Below, one piece after another: positions 1 through 14,100 of a DNA stretch of 64,000 nucleotides. The notes beneath the pieces were generated by a model. It was not told where the DNA came from. It searched no databases and worked only from the letters and a program-made list of their open reading frames with translations. The stretch is from Acridotheres tristis (taxonomy: Eukaryota; Chordata; Aves; Passeriformes; Sturnidae): assembly GCA_037013685.1 (NCBI GenBank), contig CM072899.1, positions 6,180,479 to 6,244,478 on the forward strand, given 5' to 3'. A program made the position numbers and the translations under genes. The stretch's first letter is position 1. Every line of letters begins with the position of its first letter.

Positions 1-3000
1 TTTGCACCATAATCTTCTGTGACTGCTGTGAGACGTGGCTGAATTTAATGCCCACAATCTACAGCTTATCAGCATAGATTGATCGAAGCCTGCTTTGTGT
101 AAAAGCTGCTGATCAAGGAGTGCTACAGGTTTGTTTCTCAGACCTGCTGCTTCCTCGCTGCTTCAATTCAATCAACCTGTCTCCCTTATCTTGGGCAGAG
201 TCTGTCAGATGGAGGGGGCTCTGCCAGCCCTTGTGAGGGGGAAAAGTCCAAACGTGCACTTCACCATCTGGAACCCTGAAACCACACTGCTTGCTTGAAA
301 TTTAGCTGTGCATCAAAGTTTTTGTTGGTTTGAGCTCTTTTTGGGTTTTGTTTTGAAGAAGAAAAGAAAGGGATGTTCAGGGGGATGCTTTACTGGTGCA
401 GCTTGTGGGAGAGAGATGGGGATGATGCTGGTCTTTCTCCAAACTTCCCTAAGCCTCTAGTGAAACTGCATCCCCAATTCATCACTGATGTTCTAGCTTT
501 TTCTCTCTCCTTCCTACATCTCTCATCACTCCTTGATCAGCCACCAGACACAGCATGAGTCTCCCTGCCTCACTGAGGGGCTCACCAGCCCCTGAAGGGA
601 TTCTTCCCTCATTTTGCTGTGCTCACTTCCAGACTCCTGCTTTCTACAGCAGGTCTTGTGCTTTTCCTCCCCAAAATGTGCTTCCTGTGCAACCACAGGT
701 GGTACAGTGGGAGGGCATCACCTCTGGAGGAGCTGAATTTAAAGCCTCATGTCTGATGTTGATTCTTTGGTTCTGAGGTAAAGGTACATGTAGTAGGATC
801 TGGAAAAATGTTGTTGGAAAGACAGATTGTTGCCTCTTTGACTGCTAGAAGGGAAATAGGGATGACAAACCTTGTTCACAGAAATTGCAGTGTGTGTTAA
901 TGCTTCTCAGTTTCCTGAAGGATCAAACAGGAGGAAAATGAGCCTTTTGTCAGCTCTGGGTACTGAGTGTGCACAGGAGGTGTGCTGGATTCTCAGGGTT
1001 GAACAAGAGATGAGAAGAAAGTAGCCAAAGAGATTGCTGGGCCTTCTTTTGCTTTTCTGTAGTTGCTTTGCTGTGGATGTACCTTCTTTTTCTCGCTCTC
1101 AGTGTGAATATTTTTTTAAATGAAAGATAATAAGCTGCATTAGTCAGATGATTCCTGGTCCTCAAAGCAGCTCTTCTGTATGGGGGATATCTGGGCATTG
1201 CCTACTATGTGTCCTCAACAAGTGATCTTTATATCAAAGGATGGCCAGAGAAGATTAAATAGAATTTCCCACTGTGTTTAATACAGAATATCTAAGGCTA
1301 TTTTTCCTCTCTAGAGTTAAGTTACATTTCAAGGAGGCGACTTGGTTAAATTGACTTAATGGGCATGAAACCTTCACTGTCATTGTGGAAAATCAGCTTA
1401 CTCAGAGGAGTTGTTTTCTGGACTTACACAGGTTCTTGCAAGCTGTTTAAGCAATGCTAAATATATTGCAGCCAAGAAAAGCTGACAAGGATCCTAGCTG
1501 CCAAATTTCTAACAGCAACTTTGTAACTTCATTGCTTTTTCAGCAACAACAAAAAAAGGAAAAAAATACTGTTAACTTGGCAAAATCCGTTTTCTGTTTC
1601 TTGGGGTGTGGTAACAAACCTCGCTAAAATAACTGAATATAAGTCAGCAAAAACATAACCTGCTTTCAATACAAATAGGAGCTATGTAACCCTACCACTA
1701 TCTAAAATCAGTGTATGACTTCCCTTGTTGAATTTCATCACCCTTCTGCAAACGAATTAGGCAGTCTGATACTCGAGACGTGAGGATTAGTGGAGGGCTT
1801 AATTAAAACATCATTGCTGTTGTCCCTGCAGAATCAAAATCCTGACACTCTAGTTACTGAACTATATTTGAGCCTTAATTTTAAATGACTGCCTTTTACT
1901 TTAAAGGGATCATCACTTAGGAACTTTAACGTGTGTTTCTTTTCAGAATTGTTGCCTTATGTGTGTCTGCAGATCAAAAATCATTCTCACTGTTTTATTA
2001 ATGATATGATACCATTTTCAGGTGCTATAATGTGCATCTAGAGTTTTGCTGAGTTAATGATGGCCTTGACTCTCAAAATATAGTATTTATAGTTGGACAA
2101 GGTCTTTCAGATTTACAGCGTCCATCCTCCCCAGAGGATGTTTCCCAGAAGACTGATATCAGTTTGGCTCTAGCCTGTCAAATAAGCCCAAGAAATGCAT
2201 GCCAATCTCAAATCCTAATCTTCAGCAAAAAGTCTTCTTTTTCAGTCTTGGCAAGGAACACTAAAGTCAATAAAAATTTAAAATTAAAAATACCAAAGGA
2301 GTCCAACAAGTTCAGGCATTTGGAAGTAAAGAAAAGAGAGCTCGTATGTCTAGGGTTATGATCAGGTATCCAACTTGGCCTAGAAGCCAGAATTCCTGGT
2401 TATATTTTGGTTGTTTGGCCTTTCTTTGTTATATATTTACATAACAGAAGATACTCAAGCAATTGGTGTTTAATGCAGCTTTTGGCACTCTGAGGTAGAG
2501 ATCACCTGCCTGTAACTAAACCAGGGTTTTGTACATGCTGTGCAAGAGGGCTGGGGAAAGATCTCTGTAAGGCTTTTTGGTAAGTGAGATGCATGAAAAG
2601 GAGTGTGCATTAAATGATAGAAAATACTTGATTTTCAAAAGGCTGTGATGAATTACAAACAAGTTTAAGTTTGCATATTTTAAGGTTCAAGGAGAACTTG
2701 TCTTAGCTCTTGATTTTCTTTCTGAATTGAGGCTGTGCATGTTGCTGTAGCAGGTGGTGAAAGCCTGTTTTTCTAGGAGCTTTAAAATAAATATTGTTGT
2801 TTAACCAACTCAGCTTCCCCAAAATTATAGGAGCCCTGACACTGCCGTTAACCTTTCCATGTTTTTCATCTGGCACATTAAACAGTTTGTGGCCAGCCCT
2901 GTGCTACTAAATGCATGACATTTGTTAGAGGTTTTGCTGTGGTAATAGTGGAGAGTGAATATATTTTGTGGACCTTTGCAGATTAAATGCTTTCATTCAT

Positions 3001-4841
3001 GGGTACCTGCAATTTCAGGAGACTGGATTGGACATTGATGGTCACCTTCAGCCTGATGCTCCAAAAGTGGTTGAGTGGAGATGTGACTGTCTTGATTTGC
3101 AGTCTAATAGGCTGGGATCCCAAGTGTTACTTTCATAGAGTTCTGTAATTACCTGGGTCTATTCTGTGTCTGCAGTCTGAAATCACATATTAAAAAAAAA
3201 TTAAATTTCAAACATATTTGGAGTAGCTTTTCTCTTTGTGACTTGTGGTTCAGGCTCTTTTGTGAGCTGTGCCAGTGTAGTGATTGTCATAGAATGGCTG
3301 TAAGCAAGTTGTGACCATGCTGTATCCTAGGAGTGAATGGCTGAAACTTGAAAGTTATGAATTCCTTACAAAACTACTCTGTTTGCCTCACTCAAACGTG
3401 AGTAAATTAGCTGTAGTGCCACTCGAGTCAGGGATGTAAATGATAGGAATGTGTGATCCAATATTTCAGGATATGCCAATTTAAGGGGTTCGGATAATTT
3501 ACATAGTCTCAGGTTCAGGTCTCTGAATCTTTAAAGTTCTTCCGCCTTTTGGGTATAACACATCCCACTCGCTTGCAATTTAAGCAGAACTCCTAGGCAC
3601 TGACTGCTAAGCCAAAATGACCTATCCATGACTTTTAGAAAATTCAAAAGGGCAAATCTTGTGTTATCTCTAAATGTCAACATTGAATCTACTTGATTTT
3701 CTGCAATAAAAGCAGGCACAGATGTAAACGGAATGCTCATCAGGCTTTCTTTCCCAGTTTGCTGACCAGATGAAAGTCTGATAAATTTTGAGTAACTCTT
3801 GGTTAGTAAGGATTTTCCCCACTTGTAGTCCGAGTTTCTCTCTGGGGATGCATACGACCACTTTGATGGCTGCATGCTTAAATTATTTACTGAGTATTGG
3901 TCTTAGTTTTTTGGTGTGGCATCAGCCTGAAGCCACCCAAACAATGGACCAGCAGCACTACTGGAGACCAGCTGTGTAAAGTAACATCTTAGCTGGCTAT
4001 TTTAGTCCCCAAGACTGCTAACCACAAGTGAAAAAGCAGAAACCCTGCCTTTGCTTATGTCCTGGCTATGAATGCAAGCACAAGATTTCCTCATGGCTTT
4101 AACATTAATGTGCTCTAAAGTGCTAAGTCAGAGCTCTTATTTTCCCCTTGAGCTGGCAGCTCAGGCCAGCTCCCTTTAATCCACACATTAAGCACACATT
4201 TTAAAGTGTGTTGTTTTTGGAAAGATGTTCAGCAACTTCCCTTTTGAATCCAGACACAGAGGTCTCTTTCCAGAATTGATGGCCTGTACTCGAGTGAACT
4301 GCTCTGTCTCTGAGCTTTGTGAAAGACCAAGTCTGTGAGTTCAGGGATCACCTTTCTAAATGGGGCCTCGTAAAAGGCAAGGTGAAAGGAAGGGCAGCTT
4401 GAAGGGGAAAAAAAAATACATGAACTTCAAGAGTTTGGTTTGGCAAGAAACAGTGCAAATTCATTTCGCCTTAAAAACTTTTACTGGACTCTCCCCTGGT
4501 TTAATTATACACTATTTTTATTACTTTCATTATGCATTAATATATAAAGCATATGGATGTGGCACTGTGCAAGCGTGACTTAGTTCCTTGAGCCTTAATT
4601 GCTCTCATGCAGCCAGTGGTATCAGAGGAATGATGTCCTGGTGGTTTTCCTGCCAGGCTGATGGTGGTACCCAGCACAGAGGGCTCCATACCACGCAGGG
4701 TGCAGAATTAACAGAGCAAACTCACAACTTTACTCTCCTGAATACTTAAATTCAATGCAATTATCCAGCCAGTGCCCTCACCTCTCACTAAAGGCTCATG
4801 TCTTGTGAAGAGGATGAGCTGAGCGTGGCAAGGTGGGACTC
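1..4841. other. Intronic sequence, nothing recognised
   Basis: This is AT-leaning single-copy DNA with short open frames in all phases and no frame that resembles a known protein. I saw no repeat family, RNA gene or splice-bounded exon. It is assigned to the MAGI1 intron because it lies upstream of, and on the same strand context as, the exon at 43453. That assignment is an inference from position, not something shown by this stretch itself. Confidence 0.5.
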
Positions 4842-5149
4842 CATCTCTTCTCCCTAACAGCAGGTAATAAAACAAGAGGAAACTGCCTCAAATTTCACAG
4901 GGAAAGGTTTAGATTGGATTGCAGGAAAAACTTCTTCACTGCAAATGGTGGTCAGGCATTAGAACAGGCTGCCAGGGGAAGTGGTATAACTGCAAATTCT
5001 GGAAGAGTTCAAAAAAGGGTGTGGATGTGGCATTTAAGGGACATGGTTTAGTGGTGAACATGGCAGTACTGGGTTAATGATGGGACCCAATGATCTTAAG
5101 AGGCCTTTTCCAACCTAAAGCATTTTAGGGTTTTATGATTCTATGATTC
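4842..5149 (+). mobile_element. CR1 LINE, 5'-truncated 3' end
   Basis: This is the 3' terminal part of a chicken-repeat-1 (CR1) non-LTR retrotransposon in sense orientation. The recognisable track runs through an aacaagaggaa-like start, a cttcttcactgcaaatgg segment, an aacaggctgccaggggaa segment, a ttccaacctaaagcatt segment, and the terminal tatgattctatgattc octamer-type repeat that ends CR1 elements in place of a poly-A tail. CR1 copies are typically 5'-truncated, and this one keeps only about 300 bp, with no usable reverse-transcriptase coding. Many substitutions and small indels suggest an old copy. The open frame across 4833-5051 is a shadow of this element. Confidence 0.9.
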
Positions 5150-8100
5150 CAAGGCTACTGCACTTGCTGTGTGCTGGCAGTCATCCTTTTTCACTTGTGA
5201 CCTATGTAATTAAGGCTGCAGCAGCATCTACTGCTACATCTCATTACTGTGTTCCCCGGGAACATTTCTCAGTGAGGCAATTTATTTCATTTTATGTGTC
5301 TAGAAAAAAAGTGCCTCAGTTTCTTTAGTATTCCTGTCATCTTTCAGAGAAGTTAGTGTTTTTTGAAGGCCTTTCCTTTTGGGGTCAGCAGCTGCTATAA
5401 ACAAGTTTTGTACTATCTCATTCCTAAACATTTTGGATATTTCATATAAAGGCTTCCTATATTTGCAGTTTTAACAAAAATCTCTTTGTGTAGGCAAGAC
5501 AAATGCTAAGACATTTCGCTTGCAGTCTGCTGATGGCTTTTGCAAACATTAGAAGTATTGCTGTTTCCACTTGATTGATCAAGTGAATTGCAATGAGATT
5601 TAATTTTGCTATGTCATTTAAAATAGTTCAGTAGAGTGAGAATACCTATTATGACGCAGCCTCTTGTGCATATTTTTGTGCTTTTGGGTACATGCATGAT
5701 CTCAGAGACTCATCTTTAGTGCTGAGAAGCTGATGCTTGGCTGTAGACAGTACCTGGAAGGCTGCATCTACTGTATTTGTGGCACAGACCATCTTTTCTT
5801 TTTTCATTGGTAACTGGTCATTTTTCACATCATAAATAGCTTACCTCCAACCAGAGCAGGCACGTGAAATCAGAACACCCTTTCCAACCTTTCAAGTAAT
5901 TGAAATAAAGACAATTTTAATTTCTATCCAGGTGTCTGAAGGCATGCTCAGACACAAGAGATATGTGGGAGAAAACTTGTATAGGCCACTATGTTATTAA
6001 TAAGCCAGGGAAATACAGCTAGAATCATTTTGCTTCCAGAAGGGAGACATTTGGTTTCAAATTAAATGTTTTTCTCCAGGCCTCACTCATTTCTTGAGCC
6101 AATGCCAAGTGTCTGAATTTAAAATTCAGTGTTATCCTAGAGGTTATGTCAGACTTGCTTTTATCAATGTATAGGTGAAGAGGAAAGCACCAAAATAAAT
6201 GCAGTGTTGCTCTTTTCAGTGTGTGTAGCTAGACAAAAATCAGGGTCTTTCTAACATCTTACACTCATGAGAAAAAATTGCTGATGGAGTCAGATTTTGA
6301 CTCATCTTATTTACAAGTGTGTTATACTTTCTGGAAAGGTTTTTACCTGAGTTAATCCCATGAACTCATCAAAATTATGCTGGATAGCTAAAGATATGAG
6401 CTCTAGAGGATAAATATTGAAACATCTAATTGCTAGTGATCATGTTATTTTTTAAATTTATAGATTTGTTCTACAAGTGCAAAACATGTCATGATTTTGG
6501 AGCAATGCTATGTTTCTGTACCCCCGAAACAGCTGAATTTTCATTCCCATATAAAAGGGCTATAAAGGGTCAGCTATCAGTGATGTTTGCTTTTCTCTTC
6601 CCTCTGCCCTGCTTTCTCCATCACCAGCTGGAGGTTCTGGCCAGGCACGTTTATAATCAACACTGCCCTCTGCATTTCCAGCTTCTTACAGTGGTGTTTT
6701 AGTCTCTTGTGTTAGTATATAATGACCACCAAATTTCCTTTTCTTGCTCAGTCAATGGCAGAGCTGGTGGGGCTGGAGCAGAGTCTGCTGGAAATGGTGC
6801 AGCTCAGCCCAGTTTTTCTGGGGTGCTTGGAATGGGTCGTGCTGAAGCTCTGGGGATTGCTTTGTACTCTTGTCTGTTTTGCTGCAGATCTGCTGTCAAG
6901 AATTAAACTTCCTATGGGGAGCCACAACCCTGCCTATATTGATTTTTCTAAACAGTTGCTCTGTTTTAGTGCCCTCGAAGGGACTATACATCTTTTTAAT
7001 TAAAAATAAAGTAAATATCAAACGAGTGATGAGGGGTGCAGTGGGCAGAAAACCAACTGCATATTGACTTTTTGTTCTGGAGATGCATTCACAGGAACAG
7101 CTTACAAGGGACTCCAGAACATGGAAGTGTTTTACCCTTACTGGTTATCTCACGTGGGGACCTCATGGGAAACATTCTGGCAAAACTGGGAAATACAACT
7201 GGTCATTTACTTTATACTCTGGAAAATTCAAGGAGTTAAATTCACACAGTAGGTTTTTCTAAAGGTCTTGAGATTGGTCTTCAGTGATGCTGTGGTTCCA
7301 TCCCTGAAATGTCCACGCTTCCACAGCTTGCATTTGGCTGCATCCTCGTGGGCTGTGGTGTTCCATCTCACCTGTGAGATGTGTGTATTCCCACTGAAGG
7401 GATTGTGTGTTTGAGGCTCTGAGCAATCCCAGCATGAGACAGGCTCTTAGGAAAGCTCTGTGGAAGTGTTATATTAAATTTCTGTTTGTGTAGTTATTGC
7501 TGGTTTTTCATCCTTTTTCAAAAGGCTACTTAAGGATATGTTTATCTACTGGTAGATAAGTAAAAATGCTGCTAGAAAATTGGAGGTTAGATTTCTGGCA
7601 CATTAGGAAGCTTTTCCAAGTTAGATGATGTCTCATAAGCAATTAATTCACAGCTGTCTTCTAGGTCATTCAGTTCCATATCAGCAAGGCCAGCTGGAGC
7701 AATTGAATCAAGCTTGTAACACCTCTAAAAAGCTAATTCATGAGCTACCATAAACTTTTTGTGCAGATGTGTTAAGCTTCAATTTACACAAAAACTTCCC
7801 AACAACCACATGCAACACAGAAATCTTTGCTGGCATCTGTTTAGACATTGGGAGGCATGAAGGGAAGTGAGGAAGAAGGATTTCTCTGATTTGTTCTGCA
7901 TGCCTTGTGTTTGGTTCATCATGGGCGTCAGTGAAATACTAGAAAGGAAAAGGAAAATAAATCCAACAAATCATCAGTAAATCTGAGCATGTTCAGGACA
8001 GTGTCATTATTTCAGGTTTTTAAGGCTGTAGAAACAGTCACTTTTTAGGGATCCCCGGGTGGGCTGGGCAGAGCTGGCAGCAAAGATCTGCTCTGCAGAG

Positions 8101-11100
8101 GTCTGCTCTTGCATGCTGTTCACTGGACCACTCTGCAAAAGAAAAGGGTAAAGTGGAATTTCACTTCTAAAATTTTCATACTAAGCATTGATTAGAATTG
8201 CTCTTAAAATTTGATGGTAATAAATCTTATTTGACAGTTCTGCCGTGTTCTAGTGGGAGATGGATGGGAAGGAGGGTGCAAACAATTGATTATGCACCTA
8301 ACTAGGCAAGAGCAGGACATGAATTTACAGGAAGAGTAGTGAAGCTGTTTGGGCCAACTAAAGTTTTAGAAAATGACCTCAGAATTTTCATGTAGAGATC
8401 ATGTCTGGCTCCTGCTACAGAAGAGGGCTGACACCAGCACAGAGTGCCTGCCTGGGCAGGCAGTGTGGTGGGCTGCATAACTCAGCTCTTCTCTGGACTG
8501 GAGATAAATTGCACAGACAAAGGAAATCTTCATTTCCGTGGTTTAAATAGTGGTTTAAAGACCACGTTCTTGAAGTGGATCAATAAAGTGATCTGTTTCA
8601 GGTAGAGGTGAACAAAACCATCCAGGGAAATGCATCTCTCAGTGCCCTTAACATCTGGGTGGGCTCGGGCAGACTGAACATGCTTTGTGCTTGCTGAGAC
8701 TGGGCTGTATTTTCTCTGTCATGCTCTTTGTTTGGAGACAGTTTCCTTTAAGGCTGATTTGCCAGAGCAACAGTGCATTGATGCACACATAAGCTTGTTC
8801 TATAAGAGTAGAAACTGGAAATCTGAGATTACACAGAAAAGGGGAAAATTTTGAAATTCCTTCTGCTTCTCTCCCCTTCCCCAGTCTTGTAGACTAGGAA
8901 GCTTTGTAATGGTCTCCTAATGAGAATTGCCTTTCTAATTCTGCTTCTGGATCTAATTACTGAATTGAGGCAGCATTGTCTGTGCTGCATGCAGTCTCCT
9001 ACTTCTCCACAACCTTATGGTCCAGTGGATGTCCACACAGAACTGAGGCGAGTAATGATTTTATTTTTTTCTTTCTAAGCTATGCTGCTGGGTTGTCCAC
9101 AGACATATGCATGCAAATTCTAAGAGGAATGAAAAAATGTGGAGAAAAATGTCCTTTATTGCTGGTAATACCAAATTACTATTTTTTATCTGATGGCTAC
9201 TGTCCCGTGGTGTTTAATGCTATCGTGAACTTTTGCCTTATTAATACTGGCTTGTGGAGTAGCAGTATTTGTCACAAAATAATGAAGCAGAGCTTTCATA
9301 GATAAGGGTTTGGGGTTTTTTTGCAAGATTCTTGGCAGCAGTCTTGATATGAAACTGGCCTTCCTAAGACTCAGCTTATGACAGAATATTCTCTTTGAAG
9401 CATAGCTACTCTAGCATTTGGTATTCAGTGGCTTTGGGCACAGTACATCTAAAGGAGTTCATCCAATATTGATGGTCTACCAGTAAAATCAGGAGGGGAA
9501 AAAATCCTATTTCTTAAAGCTCTTATTTTTAACTTCTTGTTGCCTGATCTTAGTCTGAAAGGTCACAAGGGTGAAGCTGTAGCAGGGTAAACCAAAATTA
9601 AAGAACTGTGCCTTGTCTTGTGTAGATGCTCCTTAATGTTTACTCAAACTTGCAGCTTTAGGGAGAGCAGAATGAGCCTGTTTCTGAGAGCATTGCTCTG
9701 TATTGTAGATCAGTATAATACTACAGTGTCTGAAGGTATATTCAAGGCTGGTCTAGATCAGTCTTCCAAATCAGAACGTTGGCACCCAAAAAACGTGACT
9801 GTGCTGCTGGGTTTGAACGTGGTTTTAAAAGCAGTAGTCCTGCCTCTCATTTGGCCACAGAGAAAATGGGTTTTGACTCCTGAGCTGACTGAGAATTAAT
9901 CTCTTTGGTTTACTGCTGTTGTCTCTTGCACACTGCTTTGGCATCCCCACACAGCCGCAAGTGCCAAGGCAGGGAAGGACCACAGGAAGCTGAAAGGGGC
10001 AGGGAAAGGGACTGAGGCTTTTGGCAGCTGTGCTGGCCAGGTCACTTCAGGCTGGTTGAGGTTTCTACTCTTAAGCTGTGTTTGTGTCCACAGAGGATGA
10101 ATCTGGTGCTTCTTAAGGAGTTGCTGAGCTCCAGCTGTGCCCCTGGACCTGGCTGTGTGGGGCAGTGCCAGACTGCAGCAAAGGAGATGTTGCTTCAGCT
10201 GAGCTGATTTGTTTTGATTTTTCAAGAAGCTGTAACTTCTTAAGCTGCAATTCCTTGCTGAACAGACTTCACCCTGTGTGAGCAAAAGCAGTTCCTGGAG
10301 GTGTTGGCAGTGCTGCCAGGATTTGCTGATGCAGAACAGCTGTCTGGGTAGCAGAAACCTCACCCAGTGTTGCTGTCTGGTGTGATCCTGGCCTGGAGAG
10401 GTTCCCTGACACCACTAACTCTAAACGTGCAGCTGTGAGCTCCTTCATCATCTCTCCCGTGTGGTACCAGCTATGCTGTGTGTTCTGTGTGCATCTCTGT
10501 GTCTAACTTTAAACCTATCAGACAGGATTTTACATGGTGTGTCTGGGCAAGCCTTGCACTTTTTTCCATGTACATGCTCATCTTGGATATCTGAGATAAC
10601 AGCTTTATGATGAGGAACCACTGGAGCCATTCCTTGGCATTTGAGATTCACTTGGGGTTCACAGCTGAGGGTAACAACAAGGTTGTAATGTGGCACTCCA
10701 AACAAATATGGAAATAAGGCTTTAGTTTACTTAAAATTTTCATATGCCACGGAGAGAATGAGTAAATGTGATTTCATTTCTGATAGTCTTTATTAGTTTT
10801 TCATACACAGTGTGGTGTAGAAACATTTGTATTTCAATTTATTTTATAGAAAAAGCCTTCTTTCATAATCTCTGTCAGCTCATTGTGAATAGCAGCCTCT
10901 GATCACAGAAGGATATTAGTTCTTAATTATCTGCTGGTAATTTACTTGTGCATGAGTTTAGCAATCCATTAGGTGGTGATTTATTTTTGAGAGAAATATG
11001 TAATGAAAAGTTTTAGGATTTGCTTTCCCTCACCCCCCTTTTGGCTTGCACTGGAATTAGCTGATTGATTAGATTGCAGGATTTATCCAAACCACACTCT

Positions 11101-14100
11101 GCGTGTTAGAGATTGTAGTTAAGTACATTAAGAAAATCTGAAGCAAGACACAGATAAATATAATAGTGTTTTTGATGGCAGTCTCTGAATTAGGCTACTG
11201 GCTGAGAAATTGGAAGTTAAATTAACAAACACTGGAGTATTGGTCTAATTCAGGGATTTTTTTTCCTTGTAGTCTCTCTTGATTTATGGATATCTAAAGG
11301 TTTTTGAGTGGAAATATAAATCCCTCACAGCAGAGGAGATCAGTAGCAGTGAGCTGGTTTTATGTCATGCTGTGGGACTACATGGAGTATGGACTAAAAA
11401 CTTTGACTTAATGCTGCTTTATGACACAACAAAGAGGGATGGAAAGAAAGGCCTGAACCTCCCACTGCCAGGCTATCTCATTTTGGGAAAACAGCTTTAG
11501 AGTTGCTTTCTCCTCCACCAGAAGCTCAGTATTTAATGGTGAGTGTCACCTCACTAACTTGATGCTGGTCCTACATTTGTGACTGTAGCTCAGCAGCTGA
11601 GCTGTGGTAGCTGTCTGGGGAGGCAGCTTTTGGTAATTTCATTTACTGTCACTTGAGGTGCACAGGGTGGTAAGTTAAATCCAGTTACTTCTGTTAACAG
11701 TTGTTTTTCTACACCTTATTCTGTGACTTAAAGGCATAACATCACCATTTACACTTGAGGTACTGAAATATATGGAGGCCTACTGTTTTTTTTCCTGGTA
11801 GTTTCACATATACCAAATCAGATCTCTTTGCTGAACTGCTTAGCTGAGAACTTAATTAGTCATTAAAAGAGTCAGTCCCTTTATTAGGTCGAGTTAGCTT
11901 TAGTGTCTTGTCTGGAAACTGACTGCTGTAATGTGATTTTTGCAAAGTGAGTGGTTGGTGTTCCTGACAGCACAGAGTTGAGAGCAAGGGCTGCTTTTCC
12001 TGCCCAGTGCCCTGTCCTTGTGTGCTGGCTTCCCACTTTTAGCTCTACTTGAAGCAGTGACAGAGTCTATGGCACATTTGTCACGTCAAGGATTTTGTTA
12101 GTAATTGGCCCCAAGTCTGACAAGATGAATTACTCGGAGGAAGAAGAAGATGTCATTAAATAAGGATCAGAGTCTCCTGCTGTGTTGGCCTCCATCCCTG
12201 AGCAGAGCACAGGGTGCAGCACAGCCTCAGTGATGGCTGGAAATGGCAGAAGATGCTGTGCATGCCCCACACAGGGATGGACAGCCAGGGGGCTGCACCT
12301 CAGCCTGGCTGCTGCAGGGGAGTGGGGGACTGCCACACTGTCCTGCTTTGGGGCAAATTTGGGAGGAAACTTCCAAAGGGGTCCCTCTAGAAAGCAGATT
12401 CAAGCAGCACCTTCCCCAAATGGTTCAGGTAAAGATTTCCTCGGGGAAAAGTGGAAAAAAACTGTTTATTTAACAAGCAAAGTATTCACAAGCATTTAAA
12501 AAATGAATAATATTAAACAATAAAATGAATAATATTAAACAATAAAACTTCTTGCTGTTCTGAAGAGATGGCAAATCCAAAAAGTCCCTGTTGTGGGATG
12601 CAGCTCAGCTTGCTCAGTCTCTATCAGTCCCTGCCGTGGGCCACAGGTGTGAGCTCCTGGTGTTTTCTGGGTTTTCAGTCCAGAGCAGCTTTGAACAGTT
12701 CCAAGAAAGAGAAAAGCCACAGTCTGGGGAACTTCTCTGCCTCAGCTAGCTAAAAACTAACTAAAAGCAAAGGAGAGCTCTCTCCTGCTGTCTGTGCTGC
12801 AGACAGCACAGTCTGTGAGAGAAAAATGTGGGGGAGCAAGTGCAGCTTCTGAAAACAAACTGCACGCTTCTTCTCTACCCATTCATTTTTGGAGCCAGTC
12901 CCAAAGGTGCAGAACTTAAAATCCAGCATAAACAGAACAGACAAATGGGGATGCAAGCATCATAAAGCCACCCCAGGACACACACCTGCAAGGGAGATCA
13001 TCTGTCTGCATGGCCCTCTGTAATGCCTCTGGGGTGAAGGCACAAATTATTGCTCCTAAAATGTCTGAGCTGGAAAGGGGCAGAAACAGAGACCTGGAAA
13101 GAAGGCAGATCCAGTGTGTCTTCTCTAAGTCTGAGAGTGCAGCAGAAGGGGTGCTGTGAGCCTGATGGTCTGCTCCTCTGAACTTGAGCTTGATGATGTC
13201 TTGCACCAGGGTTGGGAAAGCACCAGGGCAATGCTGGCAGAGGGTTTTTGGCCCACTGCCCATGGTTTTCCTGTCCCACCAATGCTGCCAGAAATGTTAG
13301 CCAGCCCCACTGGTGGCAGCTGCGTGTACCTTAGAGAAGAGTTTCGAGGTGTCTGTCCAGAAAGACAGCACTGAGATGGAGAATTTACATTGTCACATAA
13401 GCTGTAGGCATTCTTCATCAGATGCTGGACTCTTTCTTGTGTTTAACCTGTAAATTAAGTGATGCAGTTTGGGCATCCTCTCTCCTCACACCAAGCTCTG
13501 GTGGCAGGACACGAGGGGCTGTGTTGAGTCTTGGCTTCCTCGTGTGTGAGGAGCAAGAGGAGAAGGAGCAGCCAGGATCAGGGTCCAGAGGTGGCAGCAA
13601 TGTGCTGAGCCCTGGCAGGAGCTGGGCTCTGGGAAAACTGGCTTGTTTTCCCCTCCGTGGAGAGGCTGTTTATCAAGATAAATAATGGCATAAAGCACTT
13701 AATCAGCTATTTCTCTGCAGTTACTGATGTCTTTCCTTCCAAGCCACGTACCCAGCAAAGCACACAGCCCACGTGGCTGAAGTAGCCACAGAACAGCCAT
13801 TCCCATTGATCACAGGGCTCCCAAAGCATCCTTTGTTTCCAGAGTCTGAGGAGAATACTCAGTGAAAACCCAATGGCAGTACATTAAAAATTGCTGTTTA
13901 TCTTTCAAGCATGCCTAGGGTTGCACATTAGCCCTGCAATCAATCCACAAGCAGAGAACAGCAGCAATTCTGTCTCGCCCATCATGTTCAGTGACTGCAA
14001 ACAGCCTGTCTTATTTTGACCAAGGAAGCAACCTGTGTATCAGAATTCTTAATAATATCATACATCCTAATAAAACTCATAATAAAGTAGTTGAAAATAT

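Noticed and set aside
8048..8060. GGATCCCCGGGT, resembling a cloning-vector polylinker
   Set aside because: Only about 12 bases match and the flanks are ordinary intron without further vector sequence, so it is treated as coincidence.
9896..10363. 155-residue minus-strand open frame
   Set aside because: No homology recognised, overlaps another minus-strand frame (10269-10451), and no clear splice or promoter context. Probably a chance open frame in a GC-richer patch.
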